DNA of 64,000 nt from Pteria penguin (lineage: Eukaryota; Mollusca; Bivalvia; Pterioida; Pteriidae). How positions within the stretch are numbered: position 1 is the first letter of the stretch; each line of letters opens with the position of its first letter. Position numbers and translations under genes: made by a program. Below are positions 36,016-47,700 of this stretch, in pieces. The stretch lies in assembly GCA_035048485.1 (NCBI GenBank), contig CM068580.1, positions 61,645,983-61,709,982 of the forward strand, read 5' to 3'. Under the pieces are notes generated by a model, which was not told the origin of the DNA, did no database searches, and worked only from the letters and a program-made list of their open reading frames with translations.

Positions 36016-36288
36016 TTAGTTTATTTATTGTTGTTTTACGTCACTCCACGATTATTTCACGTATATGGTGATGACATCTGCCTGATGCATTACATACAAA
36101 TTTAGAATTTTGCATCGAACCCACCTGAAGCAGTGAGGGATCTTTTACATGCCATGCCTACCGTGACACGGGACCTCGGTTTTTACTGTCTTATCCGAAA
36201 GACAGAACACCGATGTGTCCAGTGCGGGAGTCGAACCCGGGACCTCTCGTTCACGAGCAGAGCACCTTAACCACTAAGCCACACCGGC
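36013..36288 (-). mobile_element. tRNA-derived SINE (family 2), full-length, reverse orientation
   Basis: Complete: tail TTGTTTTACGTCACTCCACG, body GTATATGGTGATGACATC and CACCTGAAGCAGTGAGGG, head complement GGAGTCGAACCCGGGACC...CCACTAAGCCACACCGGC (B box and A box complements). Confidence 0.93.
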
Positions 36289-38209
36289 TTTGGATCAGTC
36301 TAGAGACAAAGTTATGTTAGTGTATATATATGCATGGAGACTTGTTAATGGTCGGAAACTGAAGCCAGCAAACTTGTGTACAAATGTAATTTGCTGATAA
36401 GTTTACCGTAGGTGTCAGTGAAATATTTCGGTATAAAGCACAGGTGTCGGTTTCTCTTGCATCGAGTTCTTATACGAATTCAGTCTCGGACAAATACGAA
36501 ATAGTTGGCAAACAAAGTAACACCGTTTTGGTCTATTAGAATTCCGATACATCTCTGGAAAACTTGTAACCAAGACAAAACTTATATTGTAAATGAGAAA
36601 CCCAGCATGATTAAATAAGTACATCAAAGTACTTGAATATAAAACAGTCTGGGTTTGAACAAAATATATATGTTATATATATCAGGGTATATCTGTAGGA
36701 TATTTTAAGCAGTGATACATAATTCAATTTAAGTATCATCAGACAAAATCTAGCCAGACCAGTGTTTCATGCCCTTGACTCTAGGTCATACTTTAATGTA
36801 AAATACAAAAGTAACTGGTGTCACATGACTATGGTACCAACAAGAAAGTTGTACCACAGTGGGTACATTCACAGACCTTTGAAATTCAGAGGTCCATGAA
36901 TGCTTTATGTTTATAAGTTTTAATCAGTATGGAGTACTTAAATGTTGTAAAACTTAAATTGCAGTCATTATGAGAAGTCCAAACTTCATACATAGGATAA
37001 TTGTTCGTGGTCTATGAATGCGTCATGACATTGGACCAAATGTATTTCTTCAAAGTCAACAACATTGTGGAATAAAGGGCTGCTCGGGCCGTAACTAATG
37101 CCCTTTAAAAACTAAAGCTGTACACATAAATGGTGTCTATGGTCGTAGGATGTGTCGTGACCTTCACACAACTCGCTATTTTATTCATTCTGCGAGAAGA
37201 CCCAGGGGCCCTGTTTTACTAAAGAACTTATGACAATTTGTTAATATTTCATAACACAGTAAAAGCAGAAACTGGTATTTGCATAAAGATATGTTTGATA
37301 TTTGTTTAATATGTTTGCTAGTTTTTCGCGAATCTGCATTTATTTTAGAGGATGCTTGTAAAATCTATATCAATTCGGGGGTCCAAAAGTTACGGGCCCC
37401 AGGTTCCTTATGACTGTTTGTTAACTTGTCTCTTAATCGTTGTAAAATAAAGTTTAAATGAAGTTGATGAAAAAAGACAGGATTACCTGTAATCTAAAAG
37501 TAATTGCAGAAACAATACCACAAACCCCCCCCCCCCCCCCCCCCCCCCAATTCTTTCCCACTATGTGCGATTTCTAAATGCTCAGTTGATCCGAGATGCC
37601 AGTGCTAGTTCTGAGTACAGTCATCCATTTCAACATTTTTCTGCTATAAAACCATGTTTTCATACATTGGTTTTCATACATGAATATGATTTGAGTACTA
37701 TTATTATGTATTGTGGTAGTATCATATCACACAATATGGTGGAATTAATCGATCGACAGGGGATGTTTACTCCTTCAAGACTTTCACCTGCCTGAATTTT
37801 TTTTTGCGAAAATTTCAGAGTCGGATTATTTTTTTATTTATTTATTTATTTATTTACTGTTATTTTTTCCGCAAAAATTTTAGCCGGACATTGTTTTTGC
37901 AAAGTCTTCATCCCCCCCCCCCCCCCCCCGCCCCTAAAAATCAAATGGCTGCTCCCTAATACAGTAATGATTGTGTCTTACGTCATTTTGCGGGAACAGT
38001 GTTGAAATTGCCACTGAAAATGTCAGTCCTGCACTTAATGTGAAAGGTTCTATTGTGATCTGGTTTTAGAATAAGAGAACTTGTTGTGTAATGACGCAGT
38101 AACTTCAGAATGAGAAATCTATGGTCTTTGACGACATTTTGTTGGAAAGTCATAATCTTGATTTTCAATTTCAACCTATTTACGCAGAATGTGTCAAAAC
38201 TTCATAATA
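36289..38209. other. Intergenic, low-complexity tracts
   Basis: No gene recognised. C-runs at 37525-37548 (24 C) and 37912-37929 (18 C), a (TTTA)n tract near 37833-37856, and a family 1 SINE tail fragment at about 37404-37456 (TTAACTTGTCTCTTAATCG). Confidence 0.6.
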
Positions 38210-38695
38210 ATTTATATACTTTCCGCGCCACTCACTCTGGAAACTGGAAAATCTGGATTTTCAGTTATTCATCTTCAGAACAATTTCAAAAAGGCAAAAC
38301 CATTCGATAGATCTTGTTTAGTCGTAACTTTTGGTGTATGCTATATGTTTGTATAAAGAAACGTTCATATTTTATAGAAAAAAATCAATTTTAGATAGGA
38401 CGATTTCCATGTTAAATTTTGACGTGACGATGCCAAGTTTCCTATAGACTCAATGTTAAACATCGGCGACTTCACGTCAAAAATAACATAGAAAACGCCC
38501 TATCTAAAATGATTTTTCCCTATAAAATACGAATGCTTCTTCGTAGAAACATATAACATACACCAAAATTTACGACTAAACAAGATCTGTCTATTGATAT
38601 TGATTCTGTAAAACTATTTTAACGATAAATAAATGAAAATCCAGATTTTTCGGTTTACAAAGTGAGTGGCGCGGACAGTAGATCTACTTTTTAGG
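38210..38695. repeat. Foldback element: ~220-bp imperfect inverted repeat
   Basis: The left arm runs from CGCGCCACTCACT (about 38225) through GATCTTGTTTAGTCGTAA, TTTTGGTGTATG and TTTTAGATAGG to TTTTGACGTGA. The right arm is its inverse (TCACGTCAAAA at about 38474, CCTATCTAAAA, CATACACCAAAA, TTACGACTAAACAAGATC, AGTGAGTGGCGCG near 38660). The centre is near 38440. No coding capacity. Confidence 0.85.
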
Positions 38696-39263
38696 GAAAA
38701 GGTCATAAGACTACCACTTAAACTGAATTCAGAAACAAACTCTTCAACGTATAAAAATCTTTGTGGTTCGATAAACAAACAAACAAACAAACAAACAAAT
38801 AGATAAATGAATAAATAAATAAATAAATAGATTTAAAAAATGAACAAACCCGGAATGAAGTGATTTCCGTTATTTATTTTTCATTTACATTCCACGGTAA
38901 ACAAATCTTCTGTGCGTTTGTTAGTTTTACTTTCGGTTTTAATCTGTTTACATGAGTATTGTGAAATGCATGTCTTTAACAACGACAATAGATCTCGTGA
39001 AACTCATTGTAATATATGGATTTTGATGCTGTCGAAGATAGACGCGACTTGGTAATTGTGTGAAAATAGTTAGATCTACCTTGTCATTTTCATTTTGCAT
39101 TGTAAAGCAGTTGTTAAACTGTTTTAAATACAGATAGGCCTAATAGATTATTTGTTTTAAAATAAAACTCAAAAATTATTTGAAGCATTTATAAAATTCT
39201 GTTAAATAAAAGACCTTTTACAATAACTGTGGTACTGTGATCACAGGTCAGCGTGAATCCTGG
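38696..39263. other. Intergenic; possible upstream region of gene C
   Basis: (AAAC)n and (AAAT)n tracts at 38770-38830. The inverse decamer TTTACTTTCG at 38926-38935 equals CGAAAGTAAA of the A/B promoter candidate, next to GGTTTTAATC. Several CpGs follow at 39035-39055. No exon proven. Confidence 0.4.
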
Positions 39264-39562
39264 TCGAGAGTCAAACAGTGCATGTCGAGAGTTAGTTACG
39301 ACTGCAACGGAAGAGCTATTTTGTCCCTTCTCCAAGAGACGGGACAAAATAGCTCTTCCGTTGCAGTCGTAACTAGTCGAGAGTTAGTCTGACAAATCTG
39401 ACGAAGGGCATTTTTATCATTTGTAGGGCATAACAACAAATGATAAAAATGCCCTTCGTCAGATTTGTTGGACTAGTCGAGAGTAATTTCTATTGAAAAG
39501 ATTTGGCTCATATATACTTCACCACCAAAGTATGAGCCAAACTCAGTGTCAATAGAAATTAT
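39264..39562. repeat. Array of three hairpins separated by the 9-mer GTCGAGAGT
   Basis: GTCGAGAGT occurs at 39264, 39285, 39377 and 39477. Hairpin 1 fills 39294-39376 (perfect 35-bp arms 39294-39328/39342-39376, 13-nt loop). Hairpin 2 fills 39386-39476 (perfect 33-bp core 39393-39425/39437-39469, 11-nt loop, arms extend 5 bp further past two mismatches). Hairpin 3 fills about 39485-39562 (TAATTTCTATTGA / TCAATAGAAATTA plus inner TTTGGCTCAT / ATGAGCCAAA, imperfect). The arm sequences of the three are unrelated to each other. Confidence 0.95.
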
Positions 39563-39976
39563 GTTGAGAGGTGACTCCACTGTGTGCGAAATTTTGTCAG
39601 ACGTTACAGGACATATGTCAGGTAAAGCTTCATATCTCAATGAAATGATAGTGAAAGTTGTACTTGATGGAGCTAATTTTTACCAGAAATGTCAAGCAGT
39701 CAGGTGGGTTTTGGAAAAACTTTGTCTGGATTCAGGCGTCTGTGGTACTGAAGTTTTGGTTGGCAAAATCACAGTGAGATGAAATCTGTTAATAACGAAA
39801 GTAAAAATCACAGGCCTCTCATATTGCGTCTTAAATTTATACTAAACATTAACAAATGCACACGGATCTTCAATTTCAAAATTCATTTGTTTGTAGCTGT
39901 TGTGGATAATCTTAATTTCAAAAGCAGTTAATGAAGAAAATGATCATAATTTGTCAACCACTCATTTTGTATATAA
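39546..39976 (+). other. Unassigned ORF region with a consensus donor
   Basis: An open frame 39546-39782 follows the hairpin array (GDSTVCEILSDVTGHMSG, VLDGANFYQKCQAVRWVLEK). No family recognised. A strong-looking donor (GTCAG|GTAAAG) at 39621 could end a 5' exon of gene C. CGAAAGTAAA occurs at 39796-39805. Coding status undecided. Confidence 0.25.
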
Positions 39977-40236
39977 GCCGGTGTGGCCTAGTGGATAAGA
40001 TGCTCGGCCCGTGATCGAGAGGTCGCGGGTTCGACTCCCGCCCGGGGCACACCGGTGTTCTGTCTTTCGGATGAGACAGTAAAAACCGAGGTCCGGTGTC
40101 ACGTAAAAGATCCCTCACTGCTTCGGGTGGGTCCGTTGCAAAGGTCTAAATTTGTATGCAATGCATCAGGCAGATGCCGTCACCATATACGTGAAATAAT
40201 CGTGGAGTGACGTAAAACAATAATCAAACAAATCAA
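39977..40236 (+). mobile_element. tRNA-derived SINE (family 2), full-length, forward
   Basis: Head GCCGGTGTGGCCTAGTGG with A-box, B-box GGGTTCGACTCCCGC, the block TGTCTTTCGGATGAGACAG, GTAAAAGATCCCTCACTGC, and tail TGAAATAATCGTGGAGTGAC ending GTAAAACAATAATCAAAC. This is the best-preserved copy in the window. Confidence 0.95.
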
Positions 40237-41009
40237 ACATTTTGTATATAGAAGATAAGTGTATTATAAGATTATAAGATCTATAATATACAAATTTGAA
40301 ACCAGTTTTAAGTTATTAGTTATTGTTCTAGAGACATTTGAACTTAAGACACTTGAGTGTCAATTCCAGACATATAGCTTAACCTTGATATGTGAATTAG
40401 ATTAATAAACCTATCATTCAAACAGGGCCATGACATGCAGCTAAGGGTATATTATATACAAACACAAGGTATGATAAGAACGCATATATTAATGTTTTTG
40501 TTATGTTTATTAATCCAGTAATCTACATGTATTAATACACATACAGGTATAAATACATAATATCAGTGGCCTGTGGCGAAAACATCGCTGTTCTAATATA
40601 ATCAATTTTTCATTATGTATCAAATATTTAACATGACACTTTTCCATTTCCCAACCAAAATATCTACTCTACAGTGTGAGGAATGTGAAACACTTAGTAT
40701 GGAATATATGCAAATGCACTTTTGGGGTTGCTTTGTTGCATATTTTAATACTTATAATTACATATAGAAAGCATTGATATTTATTAGAGAAACTAAGAAG
40801 AATAAACTTGATATAATGTCATCATGTCATTGTATAAAAATTGTAATATTATTGATTAAAGCAGGTATAACAGGCAGGGTGAAGAGTTACAGGCCAAACT
40901 GGGATTCTAACCCAGAATCTTTTGCATGTCTTTCATATGGTCTATTGCCAAAGCGAGCTGAATCAATACATATACATATGTCTTATCCTATGATCTGTTT
41001 TCATTGCAG
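40237..41009. other. Upstream of gene C coding exon 1; intron or promoter
   Basis: Non-coding, AT-rich. A tRNA/SINE-like trace (CTGGGATTCTAACCCAGAATC in parts, CAAAGCGAGCTGAATCA) lies at 40865-40970. Ends in the acceptor TTTTCATTGCAG at 41009. Confidence 0.5.
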
Positions 41010-41794
41010 AAATATTTCTTTATTGAATATAATGGAGCCTAGCCTTTCAACAGATAATAAACAGGAAAACAATCTTGAAACAAATAAATCTAAGACTTTC
41101 GAAGAAAGTGAAAAAAGTGATATTTACATGAATGAAGAAGAAAAACTCAGTATAAGTTTTCACATTGATAATACATGTAGTTCTAATTTAGAAAGTGTTA
41201 ACCATGGCGAGGTATTAAATTCTGAGAAAAGATTTAATACAGAACTGAAGGAAACAAGAGACAATGCTTTTAAAGAAGTGAAGTATGAAGGAAACTTTCA
41301 GGGAGAAGAACCTAGTAGTGGTGTAGATGAAAACAAAATGTCAAAAGAAAAGAGACAAGTTGTTGTTATATGGGATGAAAATAAAGCTGGTGAAGAAGAA
41401 ATAATTGTTCCAGGTGAAGAGTCTGCTGAAGGAATAATTTTAGGAAGAGATAAAAGGGACATGCCTAGAGAAGAAGGGGACACTGGTACAGCAGTGGAAA
41501 CTTTGACTGCAAAAGAAGTCACAGGTGCCGAAGGAGGTGTTTATAAACCTGATGCAAATGTAAAATCAAGAAAAAAGAAAGAAAGTAAGAAAAGTAAGAA
41601 AAACATCCGTGTTGATGATAATGATGAAGAGATTTCTCCAGAGCTAATTGAAAAGTTTAAGGGTGACAAGAAAACAGACTTTGAGTTTTTTTGGAAGTCA
41701 GACTCTGTATTCAGTCAGTGGTACAAGGGAAAGTTTGTCGTTGATGGTGTGGAATACAACTGCGCTGAACAGTATATGATGCATCAGAAAGCAT
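41010..41794 (+). CDS. Gene C exon 1 (coding): acidic N-terminus and NADAR-1 start
   Basis: Acceptor TTTTCATTGCAG, 22-nt leader, ATG at 41032 (MEPSLSTDNKQE). Donor GTAAGT after AAAGCAT at 41794, phase 1. The frame stays open upstream to about 40774, but that part (with CHCIKIVILLIK and repeat-derived sequence) lies before the acceptor and is not credible coding. Confidence 0.88.
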
Positions 41795-44700
41795 GTAAGT
41801 ACATATACAACACAATGAAAGATTTCTTTATGACCTTGACCTTTGTGGTTTTGCTTAGATATAACCTTTGACCAGATATGAAGACTATAGTCTTAATGTA
41901 AGGTTGCTTAATTTATGATCCAGTTTTATATCAGGAAGAAGATATGTCTTAATTGGACTGACATTTGAATTGCTACATTTGGAATGACATCGACTTTTGA
42001 GAAATAAATTTGACTGGCTTGTGTCTTGATGTTTCGATCTTCATACATTTTTTAAATCTTCACATACATGTATTTTGATTTTTGGATCTTTATATATTTC
42101 ATAACTATTACAGAATAATTATTTAGGTATAAAGTTTATAAGCATCAGTATGAATATAAAAGTCCAACTCCATAGATTTTATGGTGATTATTTAAATTTC
42201 CCAAAATATTTTGATAAAGTTTTAGCAAGTTATTAATAGTTAATATTTGGTCCAAATCCAGGGTTTTATAAGTTCACTTTTGCAGTTCAATTTAAAGATG
42301 CCTTTTATCATAAAAAAGAGGCAATTTTACCAATGTGACCCTCAGAAATTCCCAATTTATAGTTCTTCAAAATTATGAAAAAGAAGATATTGATAAGTAT
42401 TAACATAAATTCCCTTTTGTGTCATTGGATCTCTATATATATCAGAACAAAGACATAATGATTATATTAGCATAAAATGTATAAATACTGATATTAATGT
42501 AAAAGCTCAACTCCTTAGATTTTAGGGTGATTTTAAAAATCCCAAAAATATTTTCATAAATTCTTACCATTTTCATCAAAGTCTCCATTTACCAAAGGCT
42601 TTGATAAATCCTGAACTCCATTAATATATAGTATATTACATGTAATTGTACATACACTTGAAAGTTTTTGAATGACCTTGATATTTGAGATTTGACCAAA
42701 GATGGGTTGACATAAGCCAGAGCTGTGGACAGTGCAGTCCAGATGTTTCTTGTAATTTTCACACTGCTCATTGAACTTTATCCAAGTGTAATTTTAAATA
42801 TTAACTATAAAAATGGCACAAAACACTGTATTACAACAATGTGAGAGTGGGTAAATTTATACAGAATTGTCACTGTGTTTCGTGTGATTTTTCCACCATA
42901 TTTGGTGTATTCTCACTAAAATTCTGTAGAGAATATGTAATTCCATGGTTTAGCAGAAAGGTTTTGTGACTTACCTAAATTGGAGTGGCAGTTTTGAAAT
43001 GACCTCATGAAATAGTGTGTGAAATTTTGTGAAAAAAGGAAGACATACTCTAGTTATATTACATGTATATCAAAATTTATGTTAATCATGGTAATAATTT
43101 TGTAATGAAATGTTTTTCATTGGATGTTTTGGAAGATTTAATATTTTTTTTATTCTATGGCGACATAATCAAAATACAACTAAGAGGTGAATGACTTCAT
43201 TTTAGAATATTTTACCTCAAATAGATAGTTTTTGAATGCATAAAATTTAATAGGAGTTGCTTCCCTTTTCTGCCATATTGTAGGTAAATGACTGAATATT
43301 TGTGCATAAATCAACCAAATTGTGTAAGGAATTTCTCTAAACTAAAGATGTTTCTTGAATTTTTGCAGTTGTTATGTAATAATAGAACTATCGAACAGTG
43401 TCAAAATGTTTTCAAAGGAGAGAAAAAATAGACTTTCTCTCAATAATTGAATGTAATTGGTATAAAATATGAAGCAAAAACTACAGCTTCACCTCCAAAA
43501 TGGTGGAAAAGGGAAGTAACTCCAATTAAATTTCATGCATTGGAAAACTATCTATAAGGAAGTAAGTCTCTGTGTAATCATTGCGAATGATTTCAGTATT
43601 AATGAAAGATGAGAAGACAGCAGAATTCATTATGACTCTTGAAGGACCGCGTAAACAAAAGTCAGCTGGTCGAAAGGTCAAGAACTGGGATGAAAATCTC
43701 TGGTTGGAACATCGTTGGAACATTGTAAAGAAAGGAAACATTGCTAAGGTAGTTATCTGAAAAAAGAATTGTTTGAAAACTCATTTGATTTTGAAAGAAG
43801 TTCTGTCTTCTAGTAAACGAATGATGATTCAATATATATTCTGTTCTCATGCGGACAATAACTCATAATATTCTAGGGAAATTTACTTGCAAGTCAGTGG
43901 TTATAAAAAAGATAAAAAGAAAATTCAAACCATAAGAGAAAAAATCATAATAGGCTGATGGTCTAAAGATGAAATTCAAAATTTGATTAATATGAAATCA
44001 AATACTTGTACAACTTACAATTTCCAGACAAAATTTAATGATCATGTTATATCTAATATTGTCTTCATTATCTTACTTCATTTCTTTGAAATGAACTCAA
44101 AAATATACTTTTGTAGGAAAACTTATTTTTACTACACTAAACTGACCATGCCCAGTATATCAGTATTACTCCAAACTGACGATGTCCAGTATATCAGTAT
44201 TACACCAACTAATAATTATCCTGTATATCAGTATTACACTAAACTGACCATGTCCATTGTATCAGTATTACACTAAACTGACCATGTCCAGTATATCAGT
44301 ATTACACTAAACTGATAATGTCCAGTAAATCAGTACTACACTAAACTGATAATGTCCAGTAAATCAGTACTACACTAAACTGATCATGTCTAGTATATCA
44401 GTACTACACTAAACTGACCATGTCCAGTATATCAGTATTACACTAAACTGGTCATGTCCAGTAGATCAGTACTACACTAAACTGATCATGTCCAGTATAT
44501 CAGTACTATACTAAACTGATCATGTCCAGTAAATCAGTACTACACTAAACTGATCATGTCCAGTATATCAGTACTACACTAAACTGATCATGTCCAGTAA
44601 ATCAGTACTACACTAAACTGATCATGTCCAGTATATCAGTACTACACTAAACTGACCATGTCCAGTAAATCAGTACTACACTAAACTGACCATGTCCAGT

Positions 44701-47700
44701 ATATTAGTACTTCACTAATCTGATCATGTCCAGTATATTAGTACTTCACTAATCTGATCATGTCCAGTATATCAGTATTACACTAAACTGATCATGTCCA
44801 GTATATCAGTATTACACTAAACTGTTCATTGTTCAACACTTGCTAATTATGCAAAACTAAATTTAGTTTAGTGCATCTTTGATCATAGTTGCATTTAAAA
44901 GATCTTGTTCAAGTGTCCCCAACATCTTTATTACATTAAAACTTACCAGTAAATGATTATACTACTTCAGCACATTGTTATTTCATTGTAAATATCAATA
45001 TCACATTTACACAAAATTGATCAAAGAATAACACATCTTTATAATAATTATATCATAAATTATGATTTTATTTTATTTAATTACATGTGACCAAATTTCA
45101 CATAAGTCACACGCTCATGTTTACTAAATATCAAACAGATGACGTAAATGTGCTTACTTTTTCTTATTTTAGTTCTCACAGAATGAGAAGCTGAAAGAAA
45201 GGTTGCTTAATACATTTCCTAAAATTCTGGTGGAAGCAAGCCCTTGTGATGCAATTTGGGGGATTTGTTTGCATGCTGAGGACAAACGTGCTCACAATCG
45301 TGCTACCTGGAAGGGAAAGAACTTGCTGGGCTATATCCTGACTGAGGTTCGAGATGAAATGAGGAGAGAGCATGGAATGCTGGAAGATGATACACCAATA
45401 CATAATAGTGCAAGCTCTACAGTAGAAAATTTATCCAATCATATCACAGCTATTGGTTTTACAGAGGACGGAAATATAGCTGCTGGAGGAGAAAAAATGG
45501 TGCTTGACAAACAGTCTGCTGAAAGAGAGAACGTGTCTGAAAAAATGAATATTGGTATTGTAGAAGAGGAAGTAACAAGTACAGGAGAGGGTGCTTACAA
45601 ACTTAATGAAAATATAAAATTGCTGGATAAGAAAAGAAGAAAGACAAATCAGAAAAGAATCACCTGTGGTGATACCGATAAGGAAATTTCTCCAGAGCTT
45701 GCTGAAAAATTTAAGAATGACAAGAAAACAGACTTTGAATTTTTTTGGAAGTCAGACTCTGTATTCAGTCAGTGGTACAAGGGAAAGTTTGTTGTGGATG
45801 ATGTGATATATAATTGTGCAGAACAGTATATGATGCATCAGAAAGCATGTAAGTATATATACAACAGAAAGGACAATTTTTTTGTACTTTGACCTTTAAG
45901 GTATGGTTTAGGATGAGTACTTGCCCAAACTCTGAGGCATCATAAAGTTTAGTTCCTGTAAATATAATCAATTTATATAGTGATAAGAAGATACAAATTG
46001 GATCAAACATTAAAGAAAAAAGATTGAAATGACCTTGACTGTTATATATGATCTTCATTGTGTAGGGCCAGTATGTTTAGATCTGAAGCAAAGATTTTGC
46101 AAATATAGTTCCATGACATCAATTGATCAAGTACATGTATACAAGGATTACACTTTGATTTACTATTTAAAGTAACAATTCCTGAATTACCTTGACATCT
46201 GAGATATGATATAGGAGTAAGTCTCTTTCTTTTCAATGATTTTAGTATTGATGAAAGATGAGGAGACAGCAAGATTCATTATGACCCTTAATGGACCTTG
46301 TAAACAAAAGTCAGCTGGTCGAAAAGTGAGGAACTGGGATGAAAAACTGTGGTTAGATCAGCGCTGGAATATTGTAAAGAAAGGAAACATGGAAAAGGTA
46401 GGTACCGGTATTTGAAACAAGAAATTTTTGTAAAACTTTTTTTTAATTTGAAAAACTCCGTAAAATCTTAAATGATTTGAAATATTGATGTGATCAGATC
46501 TTCCATAAACATTTCAGTAGCTCTTATTATGCCAGCAAAATTTTTTTATCCCTTAACCATAAAATGGCCGGGGGGCATATAGTGTTACCCTGTTCTGTCA
46601 TTCCATCATCATTGAGTTTCCGCTCATTTTCTCTTTGAAGGTTTGTTGGATTAAATTGATATTGGGTATATAGATGTATGTATGTATGTAGAAGATGCAG
46701 GTCAACTTTAAATACAAGTGTGGTCTGGTAATTTTTGACAGAGTTACTGCCCTTAAACATAGAAAATTTCTTAAAAAATGACAGTTTCCGCTCATTTTCT
46801 CTTTGAAGGTTTGATGGATTAAATTGATATTGGGTATATTGATGTATCCAGGGAAAATGCAGGTATGGTCTGAATATTGGTATGGTCTGGTAAATTTTGA
46901 CAGACTTATTGCCCTTGAGCATAGAAAATTTATGAATAAAGATGACAATTTCTGCTCATTTTCTTTTTGAAGGTTAGATGGATTAAATTGATATTAGGTA
47001 TATAGATGTATCAAGGGAAAATGCAGGTCAAGTTCAGATATGTTTATCTCTTAAAAAGAATAGTTTAAGCAGCCTTAATATGCCGATTTCAGAATTGGAT
47101 GTGTAAAAATATATCAATACAATTTCCTAGACAACTGACCATTTTAAACTGTAGCTAAGATTACTCTAAATGTATGATATTACAATTGTTCAATTTAATT
47201 GAACTCAAATCTTTTTAATCTACCACACCATTATTTCAGTACAGTAGTCATAGGTAGCACATTATTATGTCATTTAGTTGATCATTGTACAGCACATAAT
47301 TGTTTCAAATACAGATAATGATTATGATTACCATTGTTTAGCACATCATTAAAACACTACACTAATATTAAAAAGATTGTTGTCAAGCACATAATAACAT
47401 TAATATTAAACTGATCATTGCTCCACACATAATAACATTGATGTTAAACTGATCATTGCTCCACAAATAATAACATTGATATTAAACTGATCAGCGCTCC
47501 ACAAATAATAACATTAATATCAAACTGATCCTTGCTTCACACATAATAACATTGATATTTAACTGATCCTTGCTCCACACATAATAACATTAACATCAGG
47601 CTGATCAGTGCTCCACACATAGTAACATTAATATTAAACTGATCCTTGCTCCACACATAATAACATTAATATTAAACTGATCCTTGCTCCACACATAATA

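Noticed and set aside
36415..36627. 70-aa minus-strand ORF with a hydrophobic stretch
   Set aside because: No homology recognised, no exon borders; within chance expectation for AT-rich sequence.
39264..39562. True CRISPR array
   Set aside because: A 9-nt repeat with self-complementary inserts of different length is not a CRISPR architecture; reported as a hairpin array.
39977..40050. Functional tRNA gene (also at 5514-5590)
   Set aside because: A- and B-box-like motifs are present, but no convincing cloverleaf forms and conserved SINE bodies and tails follow.
40774..41031. In-frame N-terminal extension of gene C
   Set aside because: Begins without an ATG, includes repeat-derived sequence, and lies before a good acceptor at 41009; ATG 41032 matches the arrangement in genes A and B.
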